NCBI GenBank assembly: GCA_947175575.1
Contig: CAMWNG010000002.1
Span: 62,001 to 126,000, forward strand
Direction of reading: 5' to 3'
Source of the DNA: an uncultured Bacteroidales bacterium
GTDB lineage: Bacteria; Bacteroidota; Bacteroidia; Bacteroidales; Muribaculaceae
Length of the DNA stretch: 64,000 nucleotides
In this document: in pieces, positions 1 to 9,472 of the stretch
How the letters are laid out: each line of letters begins with the position of its first letter
Numbering within the stretch: position 1 is the first letter of the stretch
The notes under the pieces: model-generated
What the model was told of the DNA's origin: nothing
Seen by the model: the letters and a program-made list of their open reading frames with translations, nothing else
Database searches by the model: none
Made by a program: the position numbers and the translations under genes

Positions 1-656
1 GGACGATGATACAAACAGTGTCGCAGTCGGTACTCTACAACAGCCGTCCGGATAACAGAGTTTTCCTGGGAGAGCTGGATATGCTTCGTGCAGTTGCCAA
101 GGTGCGCGTAGTCGACAATATAGACAACAAGAACGCGGATGGATACCCGAAAATCGTAAATGCCGCCCTGATCGGCTCACAATCCTATCTTTGTCCCGTA
201 CCGAACGGAGCTTTAACCTACCAAAACGGAACACAGGTTCATACTCCTCGCCTTGCTAATCCGGAGTATGAAAGTAATGATATTAACAAGTTTACATATC
301 GGCTTGGAGTTATGCCGGCAGCATGGACGGATCTTCCGCCGACAGCATACCGCGGTGAAATCTTCGCCGGATATATCCCTGAGATGGGTATATTTCATAT
401 CAATAATGACGTCAATCAGGGCCTACCTCTTTTCCGCATATCGGTGGCTATATCTAAAGATTCAGACGGAAAAGAGATTATTAAGCTGTACGAGGTGCCT
501 ATGACCGCCTACAGTGGCGAGAATTTCGAGTTTGGCAATGCTATCCTCCGCAACCATATATATACACTGTCTGTCAAACATGTGAATAATTCTGATCTTA
601 TTTTGAACGTGGCAGTGAAAGACTGGAGGACCATCTCTTACCAATATGAATATTAA
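1..656 (+). CDS. Fimbrillin-like (Mfa1/FimA-type) major fimbrial subunit, 5'-truncated by the window
   Basis: ORF to 656; C-terminal pattern AILRNHIYTLSVKHVN...LNVAVKDW typical of Bacteroidales fimbrillins; likely begins upstream of the window. Confidence 0.7.
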   Translation, partial: TMIQTVSQSVLYNSRPDNRVFLGELDMLRAVAKVRVVDNIDNKNADGYPKIVNAALIGSQSYLCPVPNGALTYQNGTQVHTPRLANPEYESNDINKFTYRLGVMPAAWTDLPPTAYRGEIFAGYIPEMGIFHINNDVNQGLPLFRISVAISKDSDGKEIIKLYEVPMTAYSGENFEFGNAILRNHIYTLSVKHVNNSDLILNVAVKDWRTISYQYEY

Positions 657-3483
657 AATAAGTCATATAATATCACTTCTGTGTTTCCTGCTGACATTCA
701 CAGGCTGTTCCGATGATATCGGTGTAAAACTTCCGCAAAATGAGACGGAAGCCCTCACTATATATGTACCTGTTGCAGGAAGATTCGATTCTCGTGATGC
801 GGACGCCATCCCGGATGAATTGAAATATACATCTCTGACCTTTTTCGCTTTCCCGTCGGCAGGCGATCCTGTAATCGTTCCATTGCCTGTCGATGATTCT
901 TCGCTCACGCTTACGGACATATATCGCCCTTATCAGATTGATCTTCCTGTCGGGTACTATCATTTCTATCTTGTAGCGAACGTGTTTGACGATGAGACCT
1001 CTATCCCTCAGGATGAGGAGACTCTGGCACGTGCGATATGGGAGTTGGCGGATGATTTCAATTGCTCGCTTCCTGCTTCTGGACTCCCGATGAGTGCTTC
1101 TCATACGGATTTCACGGCAGTCACGGCAGCCGGTACCCATGCGCTTACGTCAGATCCTTTCTATTACGACGGAAACGGCGGCACACTCTATGCCATCATG
1201 ACTTTCCTATATGCCAAAGTGACTGTCGAGGCACGCGATGCCGCAGGAAACCCCGTTAACGTCTTGTCGCCAGAGTTTGACAATCTGTCATCCGCCGAAC
1301 CCGTGTTCTTCAACGATTCATTTTCTTCATACGGAGCGCTGGCCCCAGTTAGTCCGGCCATGCCGGAGGGCGATGACATCCCGGAAGTGCTTACATTTTA
1401 TATCCCCGAGCGTTATGTTACGGCTACCGCGGCAGCCTCTCAGTCTACGCTCTCGTTCACTATCGGTGACAAGGCCATAACCCTTCCGCTTGGTGAGACA
1501 GCGACTGATAATGCTGATGATGTCAATGTGATCCCCGCTCCCGACGCCCGGCGCAGCATCGTTCGCGGCACGCATTACAGGTATCTGTTGAATACCGTTG
1601 ACCGTATCACGCTCGAAGTGGATGATTGGACTCCCGAGGGCGTCTCGGCGGCTTTACGCGGTCCTGTCTATCTGCATGTCGAAAAACAGGAATATGAGAT
1701 TCAGGCGGGTGAAGAGACATCCATATGGTTTGAATCAGACGTGCCGAATGTTTATGTCAAGTCGCCAAAGTTCAACGAGACAGACCTTTACAGCTATTCG
1801 GTCGACCCCACAGCAGACACTATCCGGGTCTGGGTCAATCAGGACATCAAATCATCCGATTATGACCTGATTAAACAAAGCATTCAGGCCGGGGAGGGTA
1901 AATATGACTATTTCCACATCGTTGCAGGACCTATTCATAAGCGGATTTCGGTTACACCTCTCGTTCTTGACTATTTTCTGCGTGTCAATCCCCCCACGAT
2001 TCCGATTGATGTAAAACTTCGTGTCGCCTCGGGTGAATACCACGGTACTATTCCCGTGTCGGTGCGCACCAATTATCCCGAACTGAAAGTAACGCTTGGC
2101 GAAGGATGGGATCTCATTCCGACAGATGAGACCGACGCACTTACCCTCAATGACGCCGATGGAGCTCCCGTGACATTGTCATCTGAAGCCCATGCCTCGG
2201 CGGGGTTGGTTTATTATTACCTGAATTTCAAAGGGCTTAATTCCGGCTATAAGTTCTGGAAAGACAACCATACGCTCATAATCAATGTCACGGGTATAGA
2301 CAGCGACGGTACCGAACGTGAGACCGTTCCGGTCACGGTCAATGTCATTCCATCGATGCTGAATTATAAGATTCATTTCCGTGCTGTCGACGAAAATTGG
2401 GTATTGCCTCATATCTATGTATATCAATGTCTGGAGTTTCCCGGCAACTATAATCAGGTATGGAACGGATTTTCTCTTGCTTCCCAGCCTATCGGCTACC
2501 AAGAAGGACAGAATCGCTTTGCCGCTTTGGAGTATTCGTTTACCGGCGCTGTGGCTTTCCGCGGTTGGGATTATCTGATCAATCATGAACTCCTTTACAA
2601 CGACAACGGCACCATGAAGCCTTTCGTTGGAAAGAGAGAAGAAGGCTTCTTTATGTTCGATGATGCCGGTTACGATGAATGGAGTCCAAAGGAAGCGACG
2701 TCCGAACGCTATAATTTTAGTATGGACTTTTGTAAAGATCATCGCGAATATATCTGCGAGGATCATGCAGATTTCCCCGGGAAATTCTGTCCTTATTGCG
2801 CATGGAGTAACCCGAGTATGAACCGTATTTGGGCTGGAATCATGATGAAGCCCGAAGGAAACGGCTGGTATGAGTTCGAACTTTCCGGAGTAGCTACCCC
2901 CGGCAAGGCTCTTATAATGTTCTCTGACAATCACGGCATCGATGCTGCGCCGGTGAACAATCAGTTCCCGAAGGGCAACACCGTCGGAATTCCGCTGTTT
3001 GACTATCCCTCGCGAGAAGGCTGGTTCGAATATAACGGTGATGTGGAAGATCGTGTCAATAATCAGTTCACTTCCGAGAAGCCTGCTTCGTATGATCCGG
3101 AGCCGATAAAGCCCGGTACCTACGCATTCCGTCTCTACTGGCCCGCAAACACGGGTATGGATATTATACATCTATGGCTTACCGGTGACTCGGATTACGG
3201 AGATGTATCAGGTAATTGGGGAGCTGCCAAGGATAAAGTTACCAAAGTCGGAGATTATTACTGTTACGATTTTACATGGAATATCTCGGTATCACAGGTA
3301 TTGATGTTACATGCGATTATATTCAAAAACCAGGGTCAGGGGCAGGATAGATTCGATTACAGGACCTCTTGGCCGTTGTCGACGTTTTCACTCGCTTCTA
3401 ACGGAAAATATTGTGCATATATCAAATCCACAAACGATTTTCGCTCGCCGCTGATTCCAGGAATCCCCGACGGAGCAAATTGA
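646..3483 (+). CDS. Lipoprotein, fimbrial tip/anchor-like protein with C-terminal CBM26-like starch-binding region
   Basis: Lipobox LTFTGC; fimbrillin-like N-terminus; C-terminal WAGIMMKPEGNGWYEFELSGV...ALIMFSDN pattern; overlaps the upstream fimbrillin gene. Confidence 0.6.
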   Translation: MNIKISHIISLLCFLLTFTGCSDDIGVKLPQNETEALTIYVPVAGRFDSRDADAIPDELKYTSLTFFAFPSAGDPVIVPLPVDDSSLTLTDIYRPYQIDLPVGYYHFYLVANVFDDETSIPQDEETLARAIWELADDFNCSLPASGLPMSASHTDFTAVTAAGTHALTSDPFYYDGNGGTLYAIMTFLYAKVTVEARDAAGNPVNVLSPEFDNLSSAEPVFFNDSFSSYGALAPVSPAMPEGDDIPEVLTFYIPERYVTATAAASQSTLSFTIGDKAITLPLGETATDNADDVNVIPAPDARRSIVRGTHYRYLLNTVDRITLEVDDWTPEGVSAALRGPVYLHVEKQEYEIQAGEETSIWFESDVPNVYVKSPKFNETDLYSYSVDPTADTIRVWVNQDIKSSDYDLIKQSIQAGEGKYDYFHIVAGPIHKRISVTPLVLDYFLRVNPPTIPIDVKLRVASGEYHGTIPVSVRTNYPELKVTLGEGWDLIPTDETDALTLNDADGAPVTLSSEAHASAGLVYYYLNFKGLNSGYKFWKDNHTLIINVTGIDSDGTERETVPVTVNVIPSMLNYKIHFRAVDENWVLPHIYVYQCLEFPGNYNQVWNGFSLASQPIGYQEGQNRFAALEYSFTGAVAFRGWDYLINHELLYNDNGTMKPFVGKREEGFFMFDDAGYDEWSPKEATSERYNFSMDFCKDHREYICEDHADFPGKFCPYCAWSNPSMNRIWAGIMMKPEGNGWYEFELSGVATPGKALIMFSDNHGIDAAPVNNQFPKGNTVGIPLFDYPSREGWFEYNGDVEDRVNNQFTSEKPASYDPEPIKPGTYAFRLYWPANTGMDIIHLWLTGDSDYGDVSGNWGAAKDKVTKVGDYYCYDFTWNISVSQVLMLHAIIFKNQGQGQDRFDYRTSWPLSTFSLASNGKYCAYIKSTNDFRSPLIPGIPDGAN

Positions 3484-3488
3484 TAGTT

Positions 3489-6400
3489 ATGATTAACAGA
3501 TTCCTGACATATTTTATTGCGGTCATAGCTGTGCTTTTTGTCGGCTGTTCCGATCCGTTCGATGTCCCTCCGGTAAGCGAAATAGGTTCCGATGGCACCG
3601 TGACGCTTACCTTCGACATTCCTGCTGTAACGAAACATTTGTCGCGTGCCACAGAAGTCGATCCCGAGTTTGAGGTCTCCGATGTCTCGCTTCTCGTTTA
3701 TAACGGATCTTCCGAAAACGTATCGGCATCGCAGTCGGCGTTGATAACTGTCGACGGCCCGAATTCAGGCTCTGACAAACTCGAATATATAGGAAACAAT
3801 CAGTATCGCCTTTCATTCAAACTGAAACAATCCCTGAGGCAGGAGTCTGATCTGAGATTCGTTTTCATAGCCAATAGCCCTGTCACAATCCCGTCCGATG
3901 CCACTTACACACAACTGAAAGAGATAACACCGACCACTGTCGGCGTATCGGGAGCATATGTGATGTGCGGCGAAGCATCCATGCCGGATATTCTCGGCGG
4001 AAACACAGTCACGCTGAGGCGCAACGCCGCAAAGGTGTCTGTTGCATCCGCAGATGAAACGCCCCTTAGTTATCCCTTCGCGCTTTTCGGCGACGCCACA
4101 TCAAGTTCGGTTCTCGCGGCCGTGAACGGAAGTACAGGCGAATCGGTTGCTCCGTCTTCTTATCCCGACGATGTTACGGATTCCGCCGCACGAGTCTTTC
4201 ATCCTACAGCTAACGGCGAGAGTGCCGGTCTTATCGGCGGCCAGTGTTTCTTGATCATAAAGGCGCCCTTCCAAGGCACGGAGTATTTCTATCGTCTTGA
4301 TTTCGTACGGAATGATGATGACGGTAATCCTCAGTATATCTCGCCTCTTTCCAACCATTGGTATCAGTTCTTGATTACTGAGATTACAGCTCCCGGATCT
4401 TCCTCACCGGCTGAGGCTGTGCTGCATCCTGCGAACGGAGTAGAATATGAGATTCACGACCACTCGCCTGTGTCATTCAATATGACCAGCGACGGCTTTC
4501 GCGAGCTTGGAGTGAGTCATACACTTGAATACACCGGAAATGTCACACCAGACGGATCCTGGAGCGATATGGAGCTGTATATCAAGCTCTTCTCTAAAAA
4601 TGCAACCGAACTGCCCCCTGTTACCGGTGTAGCCGCTCTTGTCGCTGTTGCAGATCCATCATGGCTCGAATTATCCGCGCCTGAGGTTGTCAACGATCCT
4701 GACATTGTAGGGGCGGACAGAGACTCGGGTGACCACAACGACCCCGGTGTTGTCTATCGATTGAAACTTCGTTTCAATCAGAGCAGCATGATAGGCACTC
4801 TGTATAATAAGATAACGGTTAAGTGGCTCGGGTTGGAGCGAGAGATCCCTGTGGTGTGGATCCGCGAGTTCGACGGTTCGGCCGTTACATCCGCAGCGCT
4901 TGAAATCAAATACGGTGGCACGGATAATATCTCCGATTACTGGGCATTTCTCAGAAGTACCGATGATCCGGAGAATCTTGAATATCCGGCCGGTAATCTT
5001 TGGGGAATTCAGCCCGCGGCGAACAACGGTAAGGTTCGCAATCAGGGATTCCATTTTCCGGTCATGTATGGTTCGGGCACATCATACGCCCAATACAAAT
5101 ACACGCTTACTTTCGATAAGGGTAAGTTTGAAAATCTTACAGGATACACTTCCGAGGTCACGGTCTCCGGTGATGTGGCGGGCGTGACACATTCGGAGTC
5201 ATCGGGTTATCCGCTGACTGTCACTTTGGAACGTCCGGGTCGGATCGGTATGTCTGATTATGGTTACACTACGGGGAGCCTGAACGTAAAGATTTCGTTC
5301 TCCGACGGTACATCCGAGACATACTCGTTTGACCTTTATCACACCGGGTTCTTCCACCGGGACAATCAGACACATCGAATGGATGAACAGGATAGACTAA
5401 ATTATTATTACTATGAGGTCGTGCCGGTGCTTATCGACGGACGGCGCAGATATATTCTCGATCGAAATCTCGCCGCCAAATCAGCCGAGATGTACGTACG
5501 CGACTCTGACGGCTCCACTGCCATGGGGAATCCGGCGGCTGCCGGCGGCTATTTCATCGTGGCTTATCAGCAGCGCGAGAACAACGGTGCAAACAGTTAT
5601 AAAGACCCGGTGATGTTCGACGATACGACAGATCGGGTATCACCACCAGGATACATGGTTCCGCAAAAAAGCGCTTGGGACGGTCTGCGCATTTCGACAT
5701 CGTTCCACACCGAAGCCGTTGGAAGGTATTTTCCTGCATACTATGATACCGGGGTACCGACAATCGGGAATGTATATTTCCCGAAATCAATGATGATGGT
5801 CAACGGAGCCATGACAGGCGAATCACGTTCCGGATATTATTGGACCTCGACCGCTGCGACCGGTACGGAAAAAGAAGAAATCGGAAAGTGGCTGGATATG
5901 TTTGTCCTCACGGGCAGTTCCACATCATTCTCCAACGGATGTGTGTGGCTCGACAATAACCCGGTGGCTGCCTATGGAGCCTCTGTCAGGTGTATAAACA
6001 TTGCATCGGATCAATCCGAAGTGAAGCGCACCTCTTTCAATGTGTCCGGAGCGACCAATATTTTCCTTTATACCGAGACGGACGGTCAGCGGACATCGAC
6101 CACCACATGGCCCGGTCATGCCATCGGTAATTATGCCACGATGTCCGAAGGCCGTTGGTTCGGATTCTCATACGAATCAGCCCAGTTCTATCCCGAAGAT
6201 CTCTACGTTATATTTAATTTCGTGGATAAGGATGGCACAATTTACACATACAGTCAAGACGAGACCGGAGCTACTCAATACACCAAAGATATAGCTCCTT
6301 CACAATGCTATGGCTGGAAAGTCGTCGGCGACACCAATCCGGCAATTGTACCTTCGCAGGGCTACACGACTGTTGACGGTGTAGGCTTGCTTCCGGCAGA

Positions 6401-7076
6401 GGTGACCGAGCTTCAAAATTGGTGGCGTTGCGGCGAGGACGCCTCAGGAAAAGGTTTTGTATACGATTATAAGGATGGTCTGAAATTCAGAATTTTCTGG
6501 CCGGAGTGGAAAACTCAGACATTCTACGTCAATTTTAATGGCAAGAATATCTACAAGGCATCGGGAGGCAATACCGGCCATGTGTTCGGATGGAACTCAT
6601 ATACCATGTCGGCAGGAGAATTCTCACTGATCTATCAAGCCGGTTACGACGGTTTTAGTCCTATAGCTAATGGAGCGTTGAATACAATCTTTACCACTAC
6701 AGATCTGATAAATTCTGCGTATATCAATAATAATAATGTGCTTGTACCTCATACTGAGCCGGAAGACCTTCGGGTGGTCAATGACCGTATAAATCCAATT
6801 CCATCAGGATACCGCCGTATTTATATGGTTAATAACTCCAAGTGGAACAATCCTCATCTTTGGTATTGGAGACGCCAGAATGGCAGTGATTATTCCTATG
6901 GAAACACTTGGCCGGGACCAGCGATGATTGGCGTCACCGATTGCGATAACTGGTTGTGGTATTACGATATTCCTGATGATGCCAATTGGATAATTTACCA
7001 TAATCAAGGTGGAACCGGTAATTCCGGAGATACCCAATTGACCGAAGGCTTGCTTTCGGAAACTTTCTATAACTGA
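3489..7076 (+). CDS. Lipoprotein fimbrial tip-like protein with Fib_succ_major-like domain and CBM26-like starch-binding modules
   Basis: ATG at 3489 gives MINRFLTYFIAVIAVLFVGCSD lipoprotein signal; YYWTSTA...ASVRCINIASD (Fib_succ_major-like); TTTWPGHAIG and RIYMVNNSKWNNPHLWYW...TWPGPAMIGV...IIYHNQGGTGNSGDTQL (CBM26-like). Confidence 0.65.
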   Translation: MINRFLTYFIAVIAVLFVGCSDPFDVPPVSEIGSDGTVTLTFDIPAVTKHLSRATEVDPEFEVSDVSLLVYNGSSENVSASQSALITVDGPNSGSDKLEYIGNNQYRLSFKLKQSLRQESDLRFVFIANSPVTIPSDATYTQLKEITPTTVGVSGAYVMCGEASMPDILGGNTVTLRRNAAKVSVASADETPLSYPFALFGDATSSSVLAAVNGSTGESVAPSSYPDDVTDSAARVFHPTANGESAGLIGGQCFLIIKAPFQGTEYFYRLDFVRNDDDGNPQYISPLSNHWYQFLITEITAPGSSSPAEAVLHPANGVEYEIHDHSPVSFNMTSDGFRELGVSHTLEYTGNVTPDGSWSDMELYIKLFSKNATELPPVTGVAALVAVADPSWLELSAPEVVNDPDIVGADRDSGDHNDPGVVYRLKLRFNQSSMIGTLYNKITVKWLGLEREIPVVWIREFDGSAVTSAALEIKYGGTDNISDYWAFLRSTDDPENLEYPAGNLWGIQPAANNGKVRNQGFHFPVMYGSGTSYAQYKYTLTFDKGKFENLTGYTSEVTVSGDVAGVTHSESSGYPLTVTLERPGRIGMSDYGYTTGSLNVKISFSDGTSETYSFDLYHTGFFHRDNQTHRMDEQDRLNYYYYEVVPVLIDGRRRYILDRNLAAKSAEMYVRDSDGSTAMGNPAAAGGYFIVAYQQRENNGANSYKDPVMFDDTTDRVSPPGYMVPQKSAWDGLRISTSFHTEAVGRYFPAYYDTGVPTIGNVYFPKSMMMVNGAMTGESRSGYYWTSTAATGTEKEEIGKWLDMFVLTGSSTSFSNGCVWLDNNPVAAYGASVRCINIASDQSEVKRTSFNVSGATNIFLYTETDGQRTSTTTWPGHAIGNYATMSEGRWFGFSYESAQFYPEDLYVIFNFVDKDGTIYTYSQDETGATQYTKDIAPSQCYGWKVVGDTNPAIVPSQGYTTVDGVGLLPAEVTELQNWWRCGEDASGKGFVYDYKDGLKFRIFWPEWKTQTFYVNFNGKNIYKASGGNTGHVFGWNSYTMSAGEFSLIYQAGYDGFSPIANGALNTIFTTTDLINSAYINNNNVLVPHTEPEDLRVVNDRINPIPSGYRRIYMVNNSKWNNPHLWYWRRQNGSDYSYGNTWPGPAMIGVTDCDNWLWYYDIPDDANWIIYHNQGGTGNSGDTQLTEGLLSETFYN

Positions 7077-7095
7077 TATTGGATCATAGAGACAT

Positions 7096-7145
7096 AGAAC
7101 AGCCGCGCGTTCCACTCCGGACGCGCGGCTGTTCTAATTTTTTTC
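7096..7145. terminator. Intrinsic terminator between convergent genes
   Basis: Perfect 15-bp stem AGAACAGCCGCGCGT/ACGCGCGGCTGTTCT, 10-nt loop, followed by AATTTTTTT. Confidence 0.85.
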
Positions 7146-7153
7146 AGTGTAGA

Positions 7154-9157
7154 TTATCGCATGAGAATCAGTGCCGAAACGGGAGCTACGGTCATCTTGC
7201 CGCCTTGAGCCTTGCTAAGGCCCTCGGCCTTGATGGTGCCGTCTTCCGCCACAACAGTCCAGTCTCCTTTGGGAACTTTTACCTCACGTGCTTCGTCTGC
7301 GCCGTTGAAAATCACCTTGATTTCTTTTGCGGAATCGCCGTTGGCGTTATTCTTGATGGAGTAGGAGAGGAGGTTCGGGGTGTCCTTGGTGTCGTCGAAG
7401 ACAAGGTTTTTTGCTATGTCTTCGGCAGAAGTCATGCGGAAGGCGGGATGTGCCTTGCGGAGCGCGATCAGTTCGCGGTAATAGTTGAACTGGTCGGCAT
7501 TGGCGTGCTTGAGGTTCCAGTCGATGGCGTTGATGGAGTCGGGCGACTTGTATGAGTTGTGTACGCCTTTCTTGTTGCGGAAGATTTCTTCGCCGGTCCA
7601 CATGAACGGAGTGCCCTGCGACGTAAACACTATAGTCTGAGCCAGACGTGCTGCGCGCTGACGTGCAGCCTCGTCGGCCTCGGGCATCGAGTGTGCGAGT
7701 TTGTCGGTGAGCATCAGGTCGTCGTGGCAGCTCACATAGTTTATGATCATCTCAGGCGAGGTGGCATAGGGGAATTTGGAGTTGTTACCCTTGGAGTAGT
7801 CCACCTGAGGGTGAGCTGTCGCTGCTACGATACCGATCTTTACGGTCTCTTCGTTGCCGGGCTTTCCGGTGGCGAAGCCACGGTCGGCAGCGTTGGAGTA
7901 GTGGCCCTTGACAGCGTCTCGGATGTCGTCCGAGAAGACCGCGATGCCTTCCATCTTGCTCACATTTTCCTTCAGCGCGCGGCGTTCGGGAGCCAGTGGC
8001 GAATCACCGGCTGTCCATCCTTCGCCGTACACAAATATCGAGGGGTTGATCTTTTTCAGTTCGGCAGCCACACGGTTCATTGTCTCTGTGTCATGAATGG
8101 CCATGAGATCGAAACGGAAGCCGTCGATGTGATATTCATCGGCCCAGTATTTCACAGAGTTGACTATGTAGTCGGACATCTGCTGACGGTCCGAGGCGGT
8201 CTCGTTGCCGCAACCGGAAGCGTCAGAGTATGTTCCGTCGGGGCGGTGACGATAGTAGTAGCCGGGAGCGGTGAGCGAGAAGTTCGAGTCGTCATTGTTG
8301 GCTGTATGGTTGTACACCACGTCCATCACTACGCCTATACCTGCGTCATGCAGCGCTTTCACCATCTGCTTCATCTCGGTGATGCGTGCGGCGGGATCAG
8401 CCGGGTCGGTGGAGTAGGAACCTTCCGGTGCGTTATAGTTGTAAGGATCATAGCCCCAGTTGTACTGGTTGGCGGGCAGGTTGGCTTCATCCACTGAATT
8501 ATAGTCATACGAGGGAAGGATGTGTACGTGGGTCACACCCAGCTCCTTGAGGTGGTCGATGCCTGTGGCCTGGCCGTAATCGTTGGTGGTGCCCGGTTCG
8601 GTCAGTGCAAGGAATTTTCCCTTATGCACGATGCCCGATGAGGGGTGTATGCTGAAATCGCGGTGATGCATTTCGTACAGTACGGCGTCGGTGATATGGT
8701 CAAGCACCGGACCGCGGTCTTCGGCCCAACCGTCGGGGTCGGTAGCATCGAAATCTATGATGGCGGCGCGCTGTCCGTTGGTTCCCACAGCTTTTGCCCA
8801 CACACCTGGTGTTTCGGCAAGCCATTTCCCGTTATGTTTTATCGAGAAAGTGTAGAATTTGCCGTAGAGGGGTTCAGCCACTCCGGCCCGCCATGTTCCG
8901 CGGTCGCCGCGATGCATTTCGAGAGTATCGATTGCAGCCGTGTTGCGGTCGGTGGGATAGATGAAAACACGGGCAGCCTGTGCTTCGGGCGACCAGAGGG
9001 TGAAACGTGTGCCTTCGGGGCCGACAGTCATTTCCAGATCGGTGCCGTCGTAAGCGGGCCATGAATCGAATTTAGCATCGGGGTTCTGCGCTGCGGCGCA
9101 CAAGGATGAACCGCCCAGCAGGGCAGCTGCCAGAATTGTGGTTATGTTTTTTGTCAT
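7154..9157 (-). CDS. pulA: Type I pullulanase (GH13), secreted
   Basis: Signal peptide; YNWGYDPYNYNAPEGSYSTDP pullulanase signature; GFRFDLMAIHD and N-terminal early-set/CBM48-like region. Confidence 0.93.
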   Translation of the reverse strand: MTKNITTILAAALLGGSSLCAAAQNPDAKFDSWPAYDGTDLEMTVGPEGTRFTLWSPEAQAARVFIYPTDRNTAAIDTLEMHRGDRGTWRAGVAEPLYGKFYTFSIKHNGKWLAETPGVWAKAVGTNGQRAAIIDFDATDPDGWAEDRGPVLDHITDAVLYEMHHRDFSIHPSSGIVHKGKFLALTEPGTTNDYGQATGIDHLKELGVTHVHILPSYDYNSVDEANLPANQYNWGYDPYNYNAPEGSYSTDPADPAARITEMKQMVKALHDAGIGVVMDVVYNHTANNDDSNFSLTAPGYYYRHRPDGTYSDASGCGNETASDRQQMSDYIVNSVKYWADEYHIDGFRFDLMAIHDTETMNRVAAELKKINPSIFVYGEGWTAGDSPLAPERRALKENVSKMEGIAVFSDDIRDAVKGHYSNAADRGFATGKPGNEETVKIGIVAATAHPQVDYSKGNNSKFPYATSPEMIINYVSCHDDLMLTDKLAHSMPEADEAARQRAARLAQTIVFTSQGTPFMWTGEEIFRNKKGVHNSYKSPDSINAIDWNLKHANADQFNYYRELIALRKAHPAFRMTSAEDIAKNLVFDDTKDTPNLLSYSIKNNANGDSAKEIKVIFNGADEAREVKVPKGDWTVVAEDGTIKAEGLSKAQGGKMTVAPVSALILMR

Positions 9158-9379
9158 AATCTTTAGGAAGTGTGTTTTGTCAGTTCGGTATGATATAAGT
9201 AAACATTATGTTTACATTTAAAAACGAATCACCATCGGATTGTTTTTACAAAGTTACAATAAAATCTCCGTAAAACCAAATATGGAATCTGTGGATTAAA
9301 ATTATGACATGGCATTTATTCCAAATTTATATTCTTTTCGGGATATTTCACGTACTTTCACCAATTTTTTTGGAAAATG

Positions 9380-9411
9380 TTTGTGCTACTCTGCACAATT
9401 GCGTACTTTTG
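9380..9411 (+). promoter_or_regulatory. Bacteroidales sigma-ABfr-type promoter (TTTG-N20-TACTTTTG)
   Basis: TTTG at 9380 and TACTTTTG at 9404; same arrangement upstream of the next two paralogues. Confidence 0.75.
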
Positions 9412-9472
9412 TCGCACAAAAGATCTTTCGTAAAGATCAATAAACAATCTAATCATTTCATTTCCATATTCA

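Noticed and set aside
2179-3171. 330-aa minus-strand ORF
   Set aside because: Antisense to the tip lipoprotein; biased composition
3411-3488. Upstream extension of the 1221-aa ORF
   Set aside because: Overlaps the end of the preceding gene; start at 3489 gives a proper lipoprotein signal
7559-8497. 312-aa plus-strand ORF
   Set aside because: Antisense shadow of the pullulanase gene; no recognisable domain
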